Origin: Methylococcaceae bacterium
GTDB lineage: Bacteria; Pseudomonadota; Gammaproteobacteria; Methylococcales; Methylomonadaceae
Assembly: GCA_006844585.1 (NCBI GenBank)
Contig: SPJM01000192.1
Span: forward strand, 1-50,721
DNA: 50,721 bases
Reading direction: 5' to 3'
Of the stretch, positions 1 through 8,590 are shown one piece after another. How positions within the stretch are numbered: the stretch's first letter is position 1; each line of letters begins with the position of its first letter. The notes beneath the pieces were generated by a model. That model was given only the letters and a program-made list of their open reading frames with translations. It was not told the DNA's origin and searched no databases. Both the position numbers and the translations under genes were made by a program.

Positions 1-950
1 TTGAGGCCTGCAAACGAATTTCCAATTATTTTAAACTGCATCTATTCAATGTCGCTAAGTCGGTGTCCGCTTCCAGCGTCCGATTTCATGATAACGGCAA
101 AAACATACGCTCTCGCAAAAACCGTTCGCCCCAACAACGCAACATCCTTAACCAGCAAGGCCAACGTATTTTTCTGTATGAATTGCAGGGAGAGCTGATG
201 TTTGGCGCCTCAGAATCCATCAGCAAACAGATTTTTACCAATACTGAGCAGTTTGATTTTGTAATATTTGAAATGAAACGCGTATTTGATGTTGATAATG
301 CCGCCATATTAATCTTTGCCAAGATGGCAAATAAACTGGTTGGTCTGGGTAAATCTGTGTTTTTCACTCAGGCCTCGCACAACTATCAGTTCTGCAAAAA
401 GCTTAAACACTATTTTCAGCAGCCCGATCCATCGCGCCTGTTTCAATTTGTTGATACAGACAGAGCGTTGGAATATTGTGAAGAACAAATAATCGCTAAA
501 ATGGATCAGTCTCTAATCGCCAAACCTGGCCGAAAGACAATTGCTGACCAGGCGTTATGTGCAGGATTCACAGATTCAGACCTTAAAATGCTGGAAAACC
601 AGGCTGAAAATGTAAAATTTCCTCCCGGTCAAACAATCTTTAACACTGGCGACGAAGCCAGTTCCATATTTTTTATCCTGGCTGGTGAAGTGGAAATTAC
701 CATCGCTACCAAAGAAAAACACTTCCTGCGTCTGGGTACGTTGTCAGCCGGTCAATGTTTTGGCGAAATGTCGCTGGTCAATGGTCTTAATCGTTCAGCC
801 AATATCGTTTCGACTGCTTATACAGAATGCCTGGAAATTCCGTTTGATAAGCTGGAAGGAGCGCTCTTAACCAAAATATTGATTAACCTGGCATCTCATT
901 TAGCAGAAAAGCTCAATAAAGATACCAAATTGTTACAGGACGCTTATTAG
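1..950 (+). CDS. C-terminal part of a glutaminase-like protein with STAS and cyclic-nucleotide-binding domains (5' end outside window)
   Basis: The frame is open from base 3 with no credible start, so the gene begins before the window. The first ~23 codons end in LHLFNVAKSVSASSVR, which resembles the last helix of a bacterial glutaminase catalytic domain. A STAS-like domain follows (about bases 160-510, beginning RIFLYELQGELMFG). A cyclic-nucleotide-binding fold occupies about bases 600-930, with FPPGQTIF and the cassette-like stretch FGEMSLVNGLNRSA containing the conserved Gly, Glu and Arg. Glutaminase-STAS-cNMP fusions are a known architecture, so the whole protein probably hydrolyses glutamine under ligand control. 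The STAS and cNMP domains are clear; the glutaminase part rests on a short stretch. A sulfate-transporter origin of the STAS part is the main alternative. Confidence 0.65.
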   Translation, partial: EACKRISNYFKLHLFNVAKSVSASSVRFHDNGKNIRSRKNRSPQQRNILNQQGQRIFLYELQGELMFGASESISKQIFTNTEQFDFVIFEMKRVFDVDNAAILIFAKMANKLVGLGKSVFFTQASHNYQFCKKLKHYFQQPDPSRLFQFVDTDRALEYCEEQIIAKMDQSLIAKPGRKTIADQALCAGFTDSDLKMLENQAENVKFPPGQTIFNTGDEASSIFFILAGEVEITIATKEKHFLRLGTLSAGQCFGEMSLVNGLNRSANIVSTAYTECLEIPFDKLEGALLTKILINLASHLAEKLNKDTKLLQDAY

Positions 951-971
951 CCAGGAAATCTCACCAGGGCG

Positions 972-1085
972 AAGAATAGGAATTTTCAATCAAAGAGCTT
1001 AAGGTGTCGGGTTCCCAATTTATAGACTGATTGTGGCGGATAATCTAGTAATACCTTGACTTTGTGGCTTGGAATTCCTATTCTT
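972..1085. repeat. 13-bp perfect inverted repeat flanking a short intergenic segment
   Basis: AAGAATAGGAATT at 972-984 is matched by its exact reverse complement at 1073-1085, with 88 bp between the arms. The right arm overlaps the predicted -10 element of the next gene. It could be a decayed miniature element or a chance pair. No flanking duplication is obvious. Confidence 0.4.
1056..1084 (+). promoter_or_regulatory. Sigma-70-type promoter candidate for the ankyrin lipoprotein gene
   Basis: TTGACT at 1056-1061 (5 of 6 to consensus) and TATTCT at 1079-1084 (4 of 6) are separated by exactly 17 bp. The predicted start point is about 130 bp before the ATG at 1221. Confidence 0.45.
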
Positions 1086-1220
1086 TTATTGAGTATAAAA
1101 GGCGGTCCGTTGAGACTCTATCTGCAAAAGAACGGTCAATGGGGCTTTCATATGTGACTCCGATTGCAAGTATTTTTAAGGGGGTTTCATGCTTATTGAC
1201 GGTATCAGGGGGAACCACTC

Positions 1221-2651
1221 ATGCATAACTCTCTTTTGCGACTGCATCAGACCGCACTGCTAACGATTTTAGCTCTGCTGCTCACCGCCTGCTGGGATGA
1301 TAAGTCTGGAGAAACTACTGATAATTCCACTTCAACTGCAACCGGAATACAAACGAGAGCAAAGCCGTTTACGCCATCTCAACAGTCGTGCAAACCAAAT
1401 CAGGTCTCTGCTGACATCAAGGATATTTACTACCCAGGCCCGAAGTGTGAGCATGTAGCCAGAAACCTCGACTCTCAGAGGTTCCTGAAAAAGCACATTC
1501 AGATTTGCCAAAAAAAAACCGGGGTCTCTCTATCGTCAGGACCCGTCGCAAGCGTTTCGATCAGCAGTTGTAAACCGGCGGAGAATCAGCGCGGAATCGT
1601 CTATTCCAAACAGATTTGCTGTAATGCTCCTGCTGTTGTGGCTGCCGCCCCCGCCTCCGCTCCCCGCACGTTTGCGTATAAGGCAAACCTATCCTGTCCC
1701 GATAACCGGCTTCAGGCAATGGCGACCAATCTGCATTTCCCGGACAAAACTTGCGCTCAGGCCGCCCGAGGATTTGCCGAAAAGGGTTATGAGAGCTCCC
1801 ATTATCAAAAAGCATGTCAGATAGCCGCCGACAGCACCGGCTTTAGACAGACAATCTCCGATGCCGCACTCTTTACCTGTAATCAGGATGAAACCGGGGC
1901 CTATCTGGATGTTGCGCTTTGCTGTTCTGCAACACTTCCACCGGGCAAGAAATTGCACCCGCTGACATTACCCAAGGATATTTGGGAGATATTAACAACC
2001 AGGAACCTTTTTGCCCTGCAGCTAATGCTTTCGATAGAACCTGAACGCGCACAGGAGAGAGGCAAATCGAACATTACGCCACTGCACCGGGCGACCAGCG
2101 TGGCTATGGTAGATGCGCTGTTGAGTAAAAAGGCTCTGAGAGATGCCAAGGATAAGGACGGTAACACCCCGCTTCACTCTGCGGTACGGCGCGGCCAACA
2201 TGATATTGCCGCCCGCTTGCTGCAGAGAGGGGCAAATGTCAATGCGGTTAGTCGCTACGGTGATACAGCGTTGAGCTATGCCAAGTCCCGTAAAATCGCA
2301 GCACTGCTTCTGGACAACAAGGCCAACCCCAATGGCGCCTCTCCATTGGTTACGCCGTTACATGTTGCTGCGTTTTATGGCCGCACAGATGTCGTCGACC
2401 TGCTGACCCAACATGGCGCTGACATCAATCGGAAAAATAGGGCGGGTGAAACACCCCTGCACCGCGCTGCATTCGGCTTCAGTAAGACAAGTATTGATGT
2501 GGTTCGATTACTGATCAGCAAGGGTTCCGATATCAACACCCTTAGTAATTCGACGCCTGCAAGGACACCGCTGGATATGGCCAAAAAAGATGAAATGATT
2601 AATTTGATTCTCTCTCACGGCGGGAAAAGTGCGCGGGAGTTACTGAATTAG
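1221..2651 (+). CDS. Lipoprotein with two tandem six-cysteine modules and C-terminal ankyrin repeats
   Basis: The signal peptide ends in the lipobox LLTAC, so Cys24 is the predicted lipid anchor. Residues 57-134 and 159-235 form two related modules with six cysteines each: 57, 76, 96, 117, 133, 134 and 159, 178, 199, 220, 234, 235. The spacing is nearly the same in both, each ends in CC, and both carry an aromatic-P-x(2)-K-[TC] stretch before the second Cys (YPGPKC, FPDKTC). Ankyrin repeats run from about residue 255 to 470 (TPLHRA, NTPLHSAVRRGQ, TPLHVAAFYGR, TPLHRAAFG). A GGGGG Shine-Dalgarno lies 9-13 bases before the ATG. The role is unknown; a disulfide-bonded periplasmic binding protein that uses the ankyrin surface for protein contact is inferred. 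I do not recognise the cysteine module. Confidence 0.85.
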   Translation: MHNSLLRLHQTALLTILALLLTACWDDKSGETTDNSTSTATGIQTRAKPFTPSQQSCKPNQVSADIKDIYYPGPKCEHVARNLDSQRFLKKHIQICQKKTGVSLSSGPVASVSISSCKPAENQRGIVYSKQICCNAPAVVAAAPASAPRTFAYKANLSCPDNRLQAMATNLHFPDKTCAQAARGFAEKGYESSHYQKACQIAADSTGFRQTISDAALFTCNQDETGAYLDVALCCSATLPPGKKLHPLTLPKDIWEILTTRNLFALQLMLSIEPERAQERGKSNITPLHRATSVAMVDALLSKKALRDAKDKDGNTPLHSAVRRGQHDIAARLLQRGANVNAVSRYGDTALSYAKSRKIAALLLDNKANPNGASPLVTPLHVAAFYGRTDVVDLLTQHGADINRKNRAGETPLHRAAFGFSKTSIDVVRLLISKGSDINTLSNSTPARTPLDMAKKDEMINLILSHGGKSARELLN

Positions 2652-2794
2652 GCTGATTTGATGGTGAAAAGAACAGCCCCGATTCACACTTGAGTCGGCG
2701 GTCTAATACAATCTTCACCTTGCCTATCTCAGGTAAAAGCTGCCGCTTAATCATCGTCAAACAGTCTTGAAACGAATAAAACTCAAACTTAGTC

Positions 2795-2800
2795 TATAAT
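2795..2800 (+). promoter_or_regulatory. Perfect -10 hexamer upstream of the diguanylate cyclase pair
   Basis: TATAAT at 2795-2800 lies 117 bp before the ATG at 2917. No good -35 element sits at 16-18 bp, so this is a weak candidate that may need an activator. Confidence 0.3.
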
Positions 2801-2854
2801 ATGTCAAAGGCATAACCTCAATTGTATTCAGGTATGCGCCTGACTTTGGCATTG

Positions 2855-2869
2855 TATACTTCGCGCGGT
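2855..2869 (+). repeat. Dispersed TATACTTCG repeat, copy 1
   Basis: TATACTTCGCGCGGT here is identical over 15 bp to 30407-30421. A third, inverted copy with one change lies in the hairpin at 5766-5797. All three are intergenic. The sequence just before it (about 2803-2850) is itself partly self-complementary (AGGCAT with ATGCGCCT). Confidence 0.5.
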
Positions 2870-2916
2870 TGCGGTTTTCTACCAAAATCATTTATCCGGC
2901 TTTGCACTAATAAAAG

Positions 2917-4440
2917 ATGAGTTTATTTACCAAGAAAGAAGACGCTGATAACAAGTGGGAAAAAAAATATTTCTCGCTGCTGGATGAGCATGACTCACTT
3001 GAAAAGAGCAGTCAGGAAACTGAACAACTGCTGTGCAAAACGATCATGCGGCTTGCTTTGGCGGCAACAGGCTTTAATCAGCAGCTTGATCCTTATTTAA
3101 ACCGCATCCGCAAACAACTCAAAAAAGGTTTAAATAACCATCTGCTTAAACAAGAATTGGAAGAGTTTTCCAATGCGCTGATGCAGCTGGACGAGTCATC
3201 AAGTCAAAAAACCAAGCCGGATCCGTCCTTATTGTTCAAATTTTTAGCCAGGCACTATACCCATCGGCGCGCCGAACTTGAGCATATCTTCAAAGAATAT
3301 CAACGCAACGCTAAAATCGGCGTTAAAGATTTATTGCTGGCTTTACATGAATTGATCGATGAAGAAAGTTCCGTTGTCTCCGAAATCCATAATCATAACG
3401 TTGATCAAGAAGCGATACGCGTACAAGTTTTGGAGTTATTGAAAAATACCGATATTCCCAATCATTTTAAGCAGCGCGCTGAAAAGCTGAAAAACAGCAT
3501 TGATGACCCTTCTGAGTCACTCAATAAAATTTTGCAGGATACCTTTGATTTGCTGATCGGCATTAAAAAAGATATGCAAAGCAAACAAGATGAGATGGCT
3601 GATTTCTTATCCAATCTAACCGAGCATTTGTTAAGTTTGGCGCAAAATTCTCAACAAGCTTTAATTATGGATAAAAGCTTTGAGAGCGAGCGCAAAGTTA
3701 GAGAACAGGTTATTACTGAACAAATTCAGGAATTAAAAAATAATTCAATTTCAGCAACCGAATTAGAGCCTTTAAAAAATATGGTGATTTCTCATCTGGA
3801 TGATATTGGTAATCAATGGCAGGAAAACCAACAAAAAAATCTTCAGCATGGCGAAAAAACGCGTGAATCCATAACCGAACTCAGTAAAAAAATCAGGCAG
3901 CTTGAATCGGAATCTAAATCACTGAAAAACAGCCTGCAGAAAGTTCAGAAGCAGGCAACCCGCGACCCGTTGACAGGCTTACCCAACCGCATCGCCTATG
4001 AAGAAAGATTGCAGGCCGAGCTGGCGCGTATGCAACGCAATGGAACGCCCTTGGCAATGGCGATATGGGATATTGATTTTTTTAAAAAAATCAATGATAC
4101 CTATGGTCACAAGGCCGGGGACAAAACTTTGGTGATTATCGCCAATTTGTTAGCCGACAATTGCCGCGCCGTTGATTTTGTATCGCGCTTCGGCGGTGAA
4201 GAGTTTACAATGTTGCTTGCGGAAACCAATGCGCAATCCGCACTGATTATCGCCGATAAATTGCGTCGTAAAATTGCTGATGCGGGTTTTAACGCCGGAG
4301 GCAATAAAATTCAAATTACTATTTCCTGCGGCATCAGCGAATTCGGGCCGGACGACACGGGTGAAACCGTATTTGTTCGCGCCGACGAAGCTTTGTATCA
4401 AGCCAAGAAAAACGGACGTAATCAGTGCGTTGTCGGCTAA
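2917..4440 (+). CDS. Diguanylate cyclase (GGDEF) with a long helical N-terminal region
   Basis: The protein should make cyclic di-GMP from two GTP. The GGDEF domain covers residues ~345-507: DPLTGLPNR, WDIDFFKKINDTYGH, and the active-site GGEEF at 426-430. An inhibitory I-site RxxD (RAVD, 417-420) lies five residues before it, so product inhibition is expected. Residues 1-340 are predicted helical with a coiled coil just before the catalytic domain (~310-345). There is no signal peptide or membrane segment, so it is cytoplasmic. No sensory domain is recognisable. It shares its overall plan with the next gene, 21 bp downstream in the same frame, and the two look like a tandem duplication. Confidence 0.93.
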   Translation: MSLFTKKEDADNKWEKKYFSLLDEHDSLEKSSQETEQLLCKTIMRLALAATGFNQQLDPYLNRIRKQLKKGLNNHLLKQELEEFSNALMQLDESSSQKTKPDPSLLFKFLARHYTHRRAELEHIFKEYQRNAKIGVKDLLLALHELIDEESSVVSEIHNHNVDQEAIRVQVLELLKNTDIPNHFKQRAEKLKNSIDDPSESLNKILQDTFDLLIGIKKDMQSKQDEMADFLSNLTEHLLSLAQNSQQALIMDKSFESERKVREQVITEQIQELKNNSISATELEPLKNMVISHLDDIGNQWQENQQKNLQHGEKTRESITELSKKIRQLESESKSLKNSLQKVQKQATRDPLTGLPNRIAYEERLQAELARMQRNGTPLAMAIWDIDFFKKINDTYGHKAGDKTLVIIANLLADNCRAVDFVSRFGGEEFTMLLAETNAQSALIIADKLRRKIADAGFNAGGNKIQITISCGISEFGPDDTGETVFVRADEALYQAKKNGRNQCVVG

Positions 4441-4461
4441 TATGAACAATATGGAATTAAA

Positions 4462-5763
4462 ATGCCTGATCCGAAAAATATTTCGGCTAATGATGAATTA
4501 CTTTTCCAACTCATCAGCCAACTCTTACAATTAATCAAAGGCCGACATGGGTCTTTGGAAGCATTCAGGCTATCCATTCATCGACATCTTTCCGGCGAAC
4601 TTTCTCGCCAACAAGTACAAAACGAACTGCAGCTCTTATCTACCGTTTTAAAGTCGTTATTGTTGCGAGATCAAAAAAATGTTGATCCGAACTGTGAACT
4701 TGAGCTGCCAAAAGAAAAATTTATTGAGCGACTGGATAATTTATTAAAGAACATCTCCGTTCCAATCAAATTTCAATCGCATCGGCAAATTATCCTCGAT
4801 AAACTCAAGAAAGACTTATGTGAAGATGATATTGAAAGCGTTATAGACTCGGTTGTCTCTTTGATTCTTAATATCAATCATTCCATGCAATCCGAGCAAC
4901 ATATCACCGAAAAGTTTTTGGAAGATATTTACGGTCAGCTCAACCAACTGGAAAGGCATACAGTCAAAGCCAAAGAAACTAATCAAGAAAGCATCGCCGA
5001 TAATGCTCAATTAAATCAGGTGATTTATCACCAAATCGAAAACATTAAAACCAGCGCTTCAAACGCATTAGAACTCAGCACCCTGCAAAACAACATTGCC
5101 TTACATTTGCAAGAGCTGACAACTCAGCTGCATGCGCATAAACTCGGTTTGGAATCGCGGCAGCAAGAAACCCAACAACAACTTTCCGCGATGTCGAGTA
5201 AAATTCAGGAATTGGAGGCGGAAGCTTATAATTTGCGCAGAAGTCTGTTAATGGCCCATGCAAAAGCATTTTTAGACCCTTTGACCAATCTGCCCAATCG
5301 TATGGCTTATAATGAAAAGGTGGACATCGAAGCTAAATATTGTAAACGCTATCATACCGCTTTGGCGCTGATCATTTGGGATATCGATCATTTTAAACTG
5401 ATTAACGACAGTTACGGGCACCAGGCAGGCGATAAAACCCTGGAATTAGTCGCCCGTCTCATGAGTGATAATTGCCGCGAAACGGATTTTATCGCGAGAT
5501 ACGGCGGTGAAGAATTTGTCATGTTATTGCATAAAACCTCCGCCAACCATGCCTTAACCTTGGCGGAAAAAATTCGCCAAACGATTGAAAACACCCAATT
5601 TCATTACAACGGCGAAGCGGTGAACATAACCATTTCCTGCGGCATCAGTGAATTTAACGAAGACCTGTTATCGCCGGACCAGGTTTTCGATCAAGCCGAT
5701 AAAGCGCTTTATTATTCCAAACAAAACGGTCGCAATCGGTGTACTTTGTTTGCTCAACATTAA
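4462..5763 (+). CDS. Second diguanylate cyclase (GGDEF), tandem paralogue
   Basis: This 433-residue protein matches the previous one in layout: a helical N-terminus, a coiled coil (~225-265) and a C-terminal GGDEF domain. The catalytic region has DPLTNLPNR, WDIDHFKLINDSYGH, I-site RETD (339-342) and GGEEF (348-352), so it should be active and product-inhibited. Its N-terminal part is shorter and well diverged from the paralogue, which suggests different partners or signals. The start follows the previous stop by 21 bp and has no strong Shine-Dalgarno, which fits coupled translation. A stable hairpin follows at 5766-5797. Confidence 0.92.
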   Translation: MPDPKNISANDELLFQLISQLLQLIKGRHGSLEAFRLSIHRHLSGELSRQQVQNELQLLSTVLKSLLLRDQKNVDPNCELELPKEKFIERLDNLLKNISVPIKFQSHRQIILDKLKKDLCEDDIESVIDSVVSLILNINHSMQSEQHITEKFLEDIYGQLNQLERHTVKAKETNQESIADNAQLNQVIYHQIENIKTSASNALELSTLQNNIALHLQELTTQLHAHKLGLESRQQETQQQLSAMSSKIQELEAEAYNLRRSLLMAHAKAFLDPLTNLPNRMAYNEKVDIEAKYCKRYHTALALIIWDIDHFKLINDSYGHQAGDKTLELVARLMSDNCRETDFIARYGGEEFVMLLHKTSANHALTLAEKIRQTIENTQFHYNGEAVNITISCGISEFNEDLLSPDQVFDQADKALYYSKQNGRNRCTLFAQH

Positions 5764-5765
5764 TA

Positions 5766-5797
5766 TATACTTCGTAGCAGTGACCGCTCGAAGTATA
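5766..5797. repeat. Hairpin made from the dispersed TATACTTCG repeat (copy 2)
   Basis: TATACTTCG at 5766-5774 pairs perfectly with CGAAGTATA at 5789-5797 around a 14-base loop. Read on the minus strand, the right half is TATACTTCGAGCGGTCAC, which matches the copies at 2855 and 30407 apart from one base near the centre. No T-run follows, so it is not a typical terminator. Confidence 0.55.
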
Positions 5798-5837
5798 ACT
5801 GAGATAATAGCATCCTACTTATTACTCCCGCTTTAGT

Positions 5838-6662
5838 ATGAACAGCTCTCAATACGCAATCACTTTCGCTTGTTACAACCAATTGGAATACACCCGCCAA
5901 TGCATAGACAGCATGATCGCCCATGGCGACGACTTAAGCCGACTGATCGTAATTGATAACGGTTCCGCCGATGATACCGTTAATTATTTACAACAACTGC
6001 CTCTAGGCGAAGTTATCCCTAACAAAGGCAATCTGGGCTGCGGCGTAGCCTGGAATCAGGGCGTCTTGGCTCGTCAGGCGGAGTGGAGCATCATTATGAA
6101 TAATGATGTTTTGGTTTCCAAAAACTGGCTGGAAAATTTAATTACGACGGCTGAAAAAAATCAACTAAAAGTCATATCGCCGTCGTTAATTGAAGGACCT
6201 TTGGATTATGATTTTGACAGCTTTGCTGAAAATGCTTCGGAACAAATGCATAATGCCTTGCGTCGCGGCGCCTGTCATGCGGTGTGCATGGCGGTGCATG
6301 ATTCAGTATGGGCGGAAGTCGGCTATTTTCAGCCTGTTCCTAAATTGCTGGGTTATGAAGACACCCTGTTTTTTCACGAATTAGACAAAGCGGGAATAGA
6401 AGTCGCCATCACCGGATCATCATGGCTGCATCATTTCGGCTCCATTACCCAATCAGCGATGAAAAAAGAACGCGGATTGGCAGAAAACGATATTCTGGCT
6501 TACCGTTATAACTATCGTTTACTGAAACAAAGTTGGCTAAAACGCAAGTTAAAGAAATTAAATAAAAAACGCATGCTGAAAGACTATCGGCAACAAGAAT
6601 TAGAACAATACGGGATTTCCATGCACGGCGTTCGCGAGAATAACGATTTTGTTTGGCGGTAG
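5838..6662 (+). CDS. Family 2 glycosyltransferase
   Basis: A GT-A fold sugar transferase of 274 residues. The nucleotide-sugar-binding start is YAITFACYNQLEYTRQCIDS, followed by VIDNGSADDT (DNGS at 40-43) and the metal-binding NND motif at 88-90. A later LGYEDTLFFHEL stretch matches the family's acceptor/base region (ED). The C-terminus is basic and helical (KRKLKKLNKKR), which may aid membrane contact. There is no signal peptide. The acceptor is unknown; family members of this size usually act on surface polysaccharide or protein glycans. It follows the two diguanylate cyclases by 74 bp on the same strand, so a c-di-GMP-linked surface role is possible but not shown. Confidence 0.85.
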   Translation: MNSSQYAITFACYNQLEYTRQCIDSMIAHGDDLSRLIVIDNGSADDTVNYLQQLPLGEVIPNKGNLGCGVAWNQGVLARQAEWSIIMNNDVLVSKNWLENLITTAEKNQLKVISPSLIEGPLDYDFDSFAENASEQMHNALRRGACHAVCMAVHDSVWAEVGYFQPVPKLLGYEDTLFFHELDKAGIEVAITGSSWLHHFGSITQSAMKKERGLAENDILAYRYNYRLLKQSWLKRKLKKLNKKRMLKDYRQQELEQYGISMHGVRENNDFVWR

Positions 6663-6676
6663 CCAGGGTGGCGGAG

Positions 6677-7306
6677 TTAAAAATCCAAATTCTGCATTAA
6701 CTGCATCATTTCAGCAACCGATTGTACTTGCAGTTTTTTTTTGATCTGGGTGGAGTAATTGGCCACGGTTTTATAGCTTAAGCATAATTCCTCAGCAATT
6801 TTATGAGAGCTATAGCCCTGACCGATTAATCTGAAAATATCAAACTCGCGACTGGAAAAGGTTTCCAACACTTGCTGATAATGGCCCGCGGCTTCACCTT
6901 TAAGTAATCCGCTCTCTATATATTGCCGACCGCGTACAATTTGGAAAATGGCGTCTTGTAAAATTTCCGGCGCGCTGTTTTTAGTGATGTAACCATTAGC
7001 GCCGACTGAAATCGCCTTGCTGACGTATACCTGCTCCTGATGCACGCTGAATACTAAAACTTTACTCTCCGGATAGCGTTGCTTCAAGCGCCGTATGGTT
7101 TCTAAACCGCCGATGCCTGGCATTGATAAATCCATGATGAGAATATCCGGTTTAAGTTCAGGAAACTGTTGTATTGCTTGCTCGCCACGGTCTGCTTCAC
7201 CGCAAACCTCCAATCCTTGCACTGTAGCAAGCAATAATTTAAAACCGGCCCTCACCACGGCATGGTCATCGACTAATAAAATGCGAATATTGCCCGTTTG
7301 ATTCAT
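6677..7306 (-). CDS. NarL/FixJ-type response regulator, orphan
   Basis: A receiver domain (residues ~7-120) has the acidic pair D13-D14, the phospho-acceptor D59 in ILIMDLSMPG, and K109. A LuxR-type helix-turn-helix covers ~145-205 (FSSREFDIFRLIGQGYSSHK). It therefore binds DNA after phosphorylation. The layout is close to UvrY/GacA-like regulators, but no histidine kinase is adjacent, so its partner lies elsewhere. I place the start at ATG 7306; a GTG two codons upstream (7312) is an alternative, and neither has a strong Shine-Dalgarno. It converges with the glycosyltransferase gene, with 14 bp between the stops. Confidence 0.88.
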   Translation of the reverse strand: MNQTGNIRILLVDDHAVVRAGFKLLLATVQGLEVCGEADRGEQAIQQFPELKPDILIMDLSMPGIGGLETIRRLKQRYPESKVLVFSVHQEQVYVSKAISVGANGYITKNSAPEILQDAIFQIVRGRQYIESGLLKGEAAGHYQQVLETFSSREFDIFRLIGQGYSSHKIAEELCLSYKTVANYSTQIKKKLQVQSVAEMMQLMQNLDF

Positions 7307-7378
7307 ACCCACAGAAAAGAAATCAATTTCATATGGGCCAATATACCTTAAATTTCGTGAAACAATAAGAATATATTG

Positions 7379-7409
7379 AAAGGGCGCAGGGCGACACCCC
7401 GCGCCTTTT
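7379..7409. terminator. GC-rich hairpin with flanking A and T runs
   Basis: GGCGC-a-GGG pairs with CCC-c-GCGCC around CGACA, flanked by AAA and TTTT. It sits between the carbonic anhydrase stop and the start of the response regulator, both on the minus strand, so it most likely ends the carbonic anhydrase transcript. Confidence 0.55.
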
Positions 7410-7439
7410 GCTCTATATCATTAATGCTTGAATTTTACT

Positions 7440-8021
7440 TTAACCTGCTTTACCGACTTCTGTGGCTTCCGGCACTTCAATCAATTTCCCGGTTTTACAA
7501 TCATAAATATAACCGTACACTGGAATTTCAGCTGGCGTCATTGAGCTGTTTTTAATTCTAGCGACATCTTCAACCACGCTTTTAGCCAAGTCGCTGATGG
7601 TTAACCATTGGATATATTTGCCTTCAGAGGTGCCGCCGCCTTCACAGCAATCATGCCAGCCGCTTTCATCAACACTGGCGGTTTTCAAACTGCCTTCCAA
7701 TAAGTCTCCCATGATTTCACTGGTAAACGTTTCCATGCCGCAGTCGGTATGATGGATCACAAACCACTCGCGAGTACCTAATAATTTATAGGAAATAACC
7801 AAAGAACGAATGGCGTCATCACTGGCTCTACCGCCGGCATTACGAATGATATGCGCATCGCCCTCACTGAGACCGGCATATTTAGCCGGATCCAGGCGCG
7901 CATCCATACAGGTTAAAATAGCGAAATGTCTACCCGGCGGCATCGGTAGGTTCCCCTTGTCGCCAAAATTGGCGACATACTCATCATTCGCCGCAATAAC
8001 TTCTTCAAGGATTTTACTCAT
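7440..8021 (-). CDS. Beta-class carbonic anhydrase
   Basis: It interconverts CO2 and bicarbonate in the cytoplasm. Zinc ligands are Cys38, His91 and Cys94 (CMDARLD and HHTDCG); the Asp40-Arg42 dyad that orients the catalytic water is present. At 193 residues, with the [13 protein letters not shown] signature, it looks like the short beta-CA group related to mycobacterial Rv1284, not the longer CynT type. ATG 8021 is preferred because GGAG lies 7 bases upstream; a GTG four codons earlier overlaps that Shine-Dalgarno. A 21-bp palindrome at 8105-8125 lies upstream. In an organism with C1 or bicarbonate-dependent metabolism it would supply bicarbonate for carboxylation. Confidence 0.93.
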   Translation of the reverse strand: MSKILEEVIAANDEYVANFGDKGNLPMPPGRHFAILTCMDARLDPAKYAGLSEGDAHIIRNAGGRASDDAIRSLVISYKLLGTREWFVIHHTDCGMETFTSEIMGDLLEGSLKTASVDESGWHDCCEGGGTSEGKYIQWLTISDLAKSVVEDVARIKNSSMTPAEIPVYGYIYDCKTGKLIEVPEATEVGKAG

Positions 8022-8104
8022 GCTGTTCTCCACTTTTATAGTAATTTTAAAAGATTCCCTCAGAAAAATAATACTGCAAGTAGGGATAACGAGAATATTA
8101 TATT

Positions 8105-8125
8105 AAGTTTATAGATTATAAACTT
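8105..8125. promoter_or_regulatory. 21-bp palindrome upstream of carbonic anhydrase
   Basis: AAGTTTATA at 8105-8113 and TATAAACTT at 8117-8125 form a perfect 9-bp inverted repeat with a 3-bp centre. The size and AT-richness fit an operator for a dimeric regulator, 84 bp before the carbonic anhydrase ATG. A simple hairpin is equally possible. Confidence 0.35.
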
Positions 8126-8195
8126 ATTGTTGGTTTGTTTTTTTCGATATTCACCCAGCCTTGCCTTTGTAGCACTATACGGCTACAACTTGTTG

Positions 8196-8358
8196 CTAAG
8201 GACTGAGGATGAAATAAAACCCGAAACTAACGTAGGATTTTTGTTCAGATTCAAGGCGTGGAAATAGGCGCATAGCAAGCTATGTAACTATTTTCACAAC
8301 GCAGAAACTGAGCAAAAAGACAAGTTAGTTTCGGGTTTTAAAAATTCTCAGTCCTTAG
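8196..8358. repeat. 163-bp long-palindrome (MITE-like) element
   Basis: The ends are a perfect 12-bp inverted repeat (CTAAGGACTGAG at 8196-8207, CTCAGTCCTTAG at 8347-8358). A second perfect 16-bp pair lies inside (8216-8231 and 8324-8339). Further pairing continues inward (TTTTTGTTCAG with CTGAGCAAAAA; GCGT with ACGC; CATAGC with GCTATG), so nearly the whole element can fold into one hairpin. It has no coding capacity. No clear target-site duplication was seen. It fits a non-autonomous miniature element or a large REP-type unit. Confidence 0.75.
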
Positions 8359-8590
8359 TATGAATAAAAAATCATGCCATCACTCATGCTTACAGTATCA
8401 TTAATTATTGATTATTTATCAATGTCTTAAAGCATATCAATGGCAAAGCTGGGTTTATTTGCGCTTTGTTCATATATCTTCAAGGCAAGACGGGATACAA
8501 TACCTGTTTTGCCGGTCAAAAACATAGCGATGTTTTCTATAGATCAGTTTTTATTATCTATTTTCTGTAGAAATTCATGCTTTTGAATCT

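Larger units (their letters stand above)
8022..8590. other. 569-bp noncoding region with several palindromes
   Basis: No credible gene was seen here. It holds a 21-bp palindrome (8105-8125), a 7-bp hairpin TTGTAGC/GCTACAA (8167-8188), the long hairpin element (8196-8358), and a further hairpin starting GGCAAGACGGG and ending CCTGTTTTGCC (about 8482-8513). Promoters for the carbonic anhydrase (leftward) and the thioredoxin-like gene (rightward) must lie here. Confidence 0.6.

Noticed and set aside
4274-4534. 86-residue frame spanning the junction of the two cyclases
   Set aside because: It overlaps both coding regions in another frame and has no domain features.
5766-5797. Hairpin after the second cyclase as a Rho-independent terminator
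   Set aside because: The stem is perfect, but it is AT-rich at the base and has no following T-run; it matches a dispersed repeat instead.
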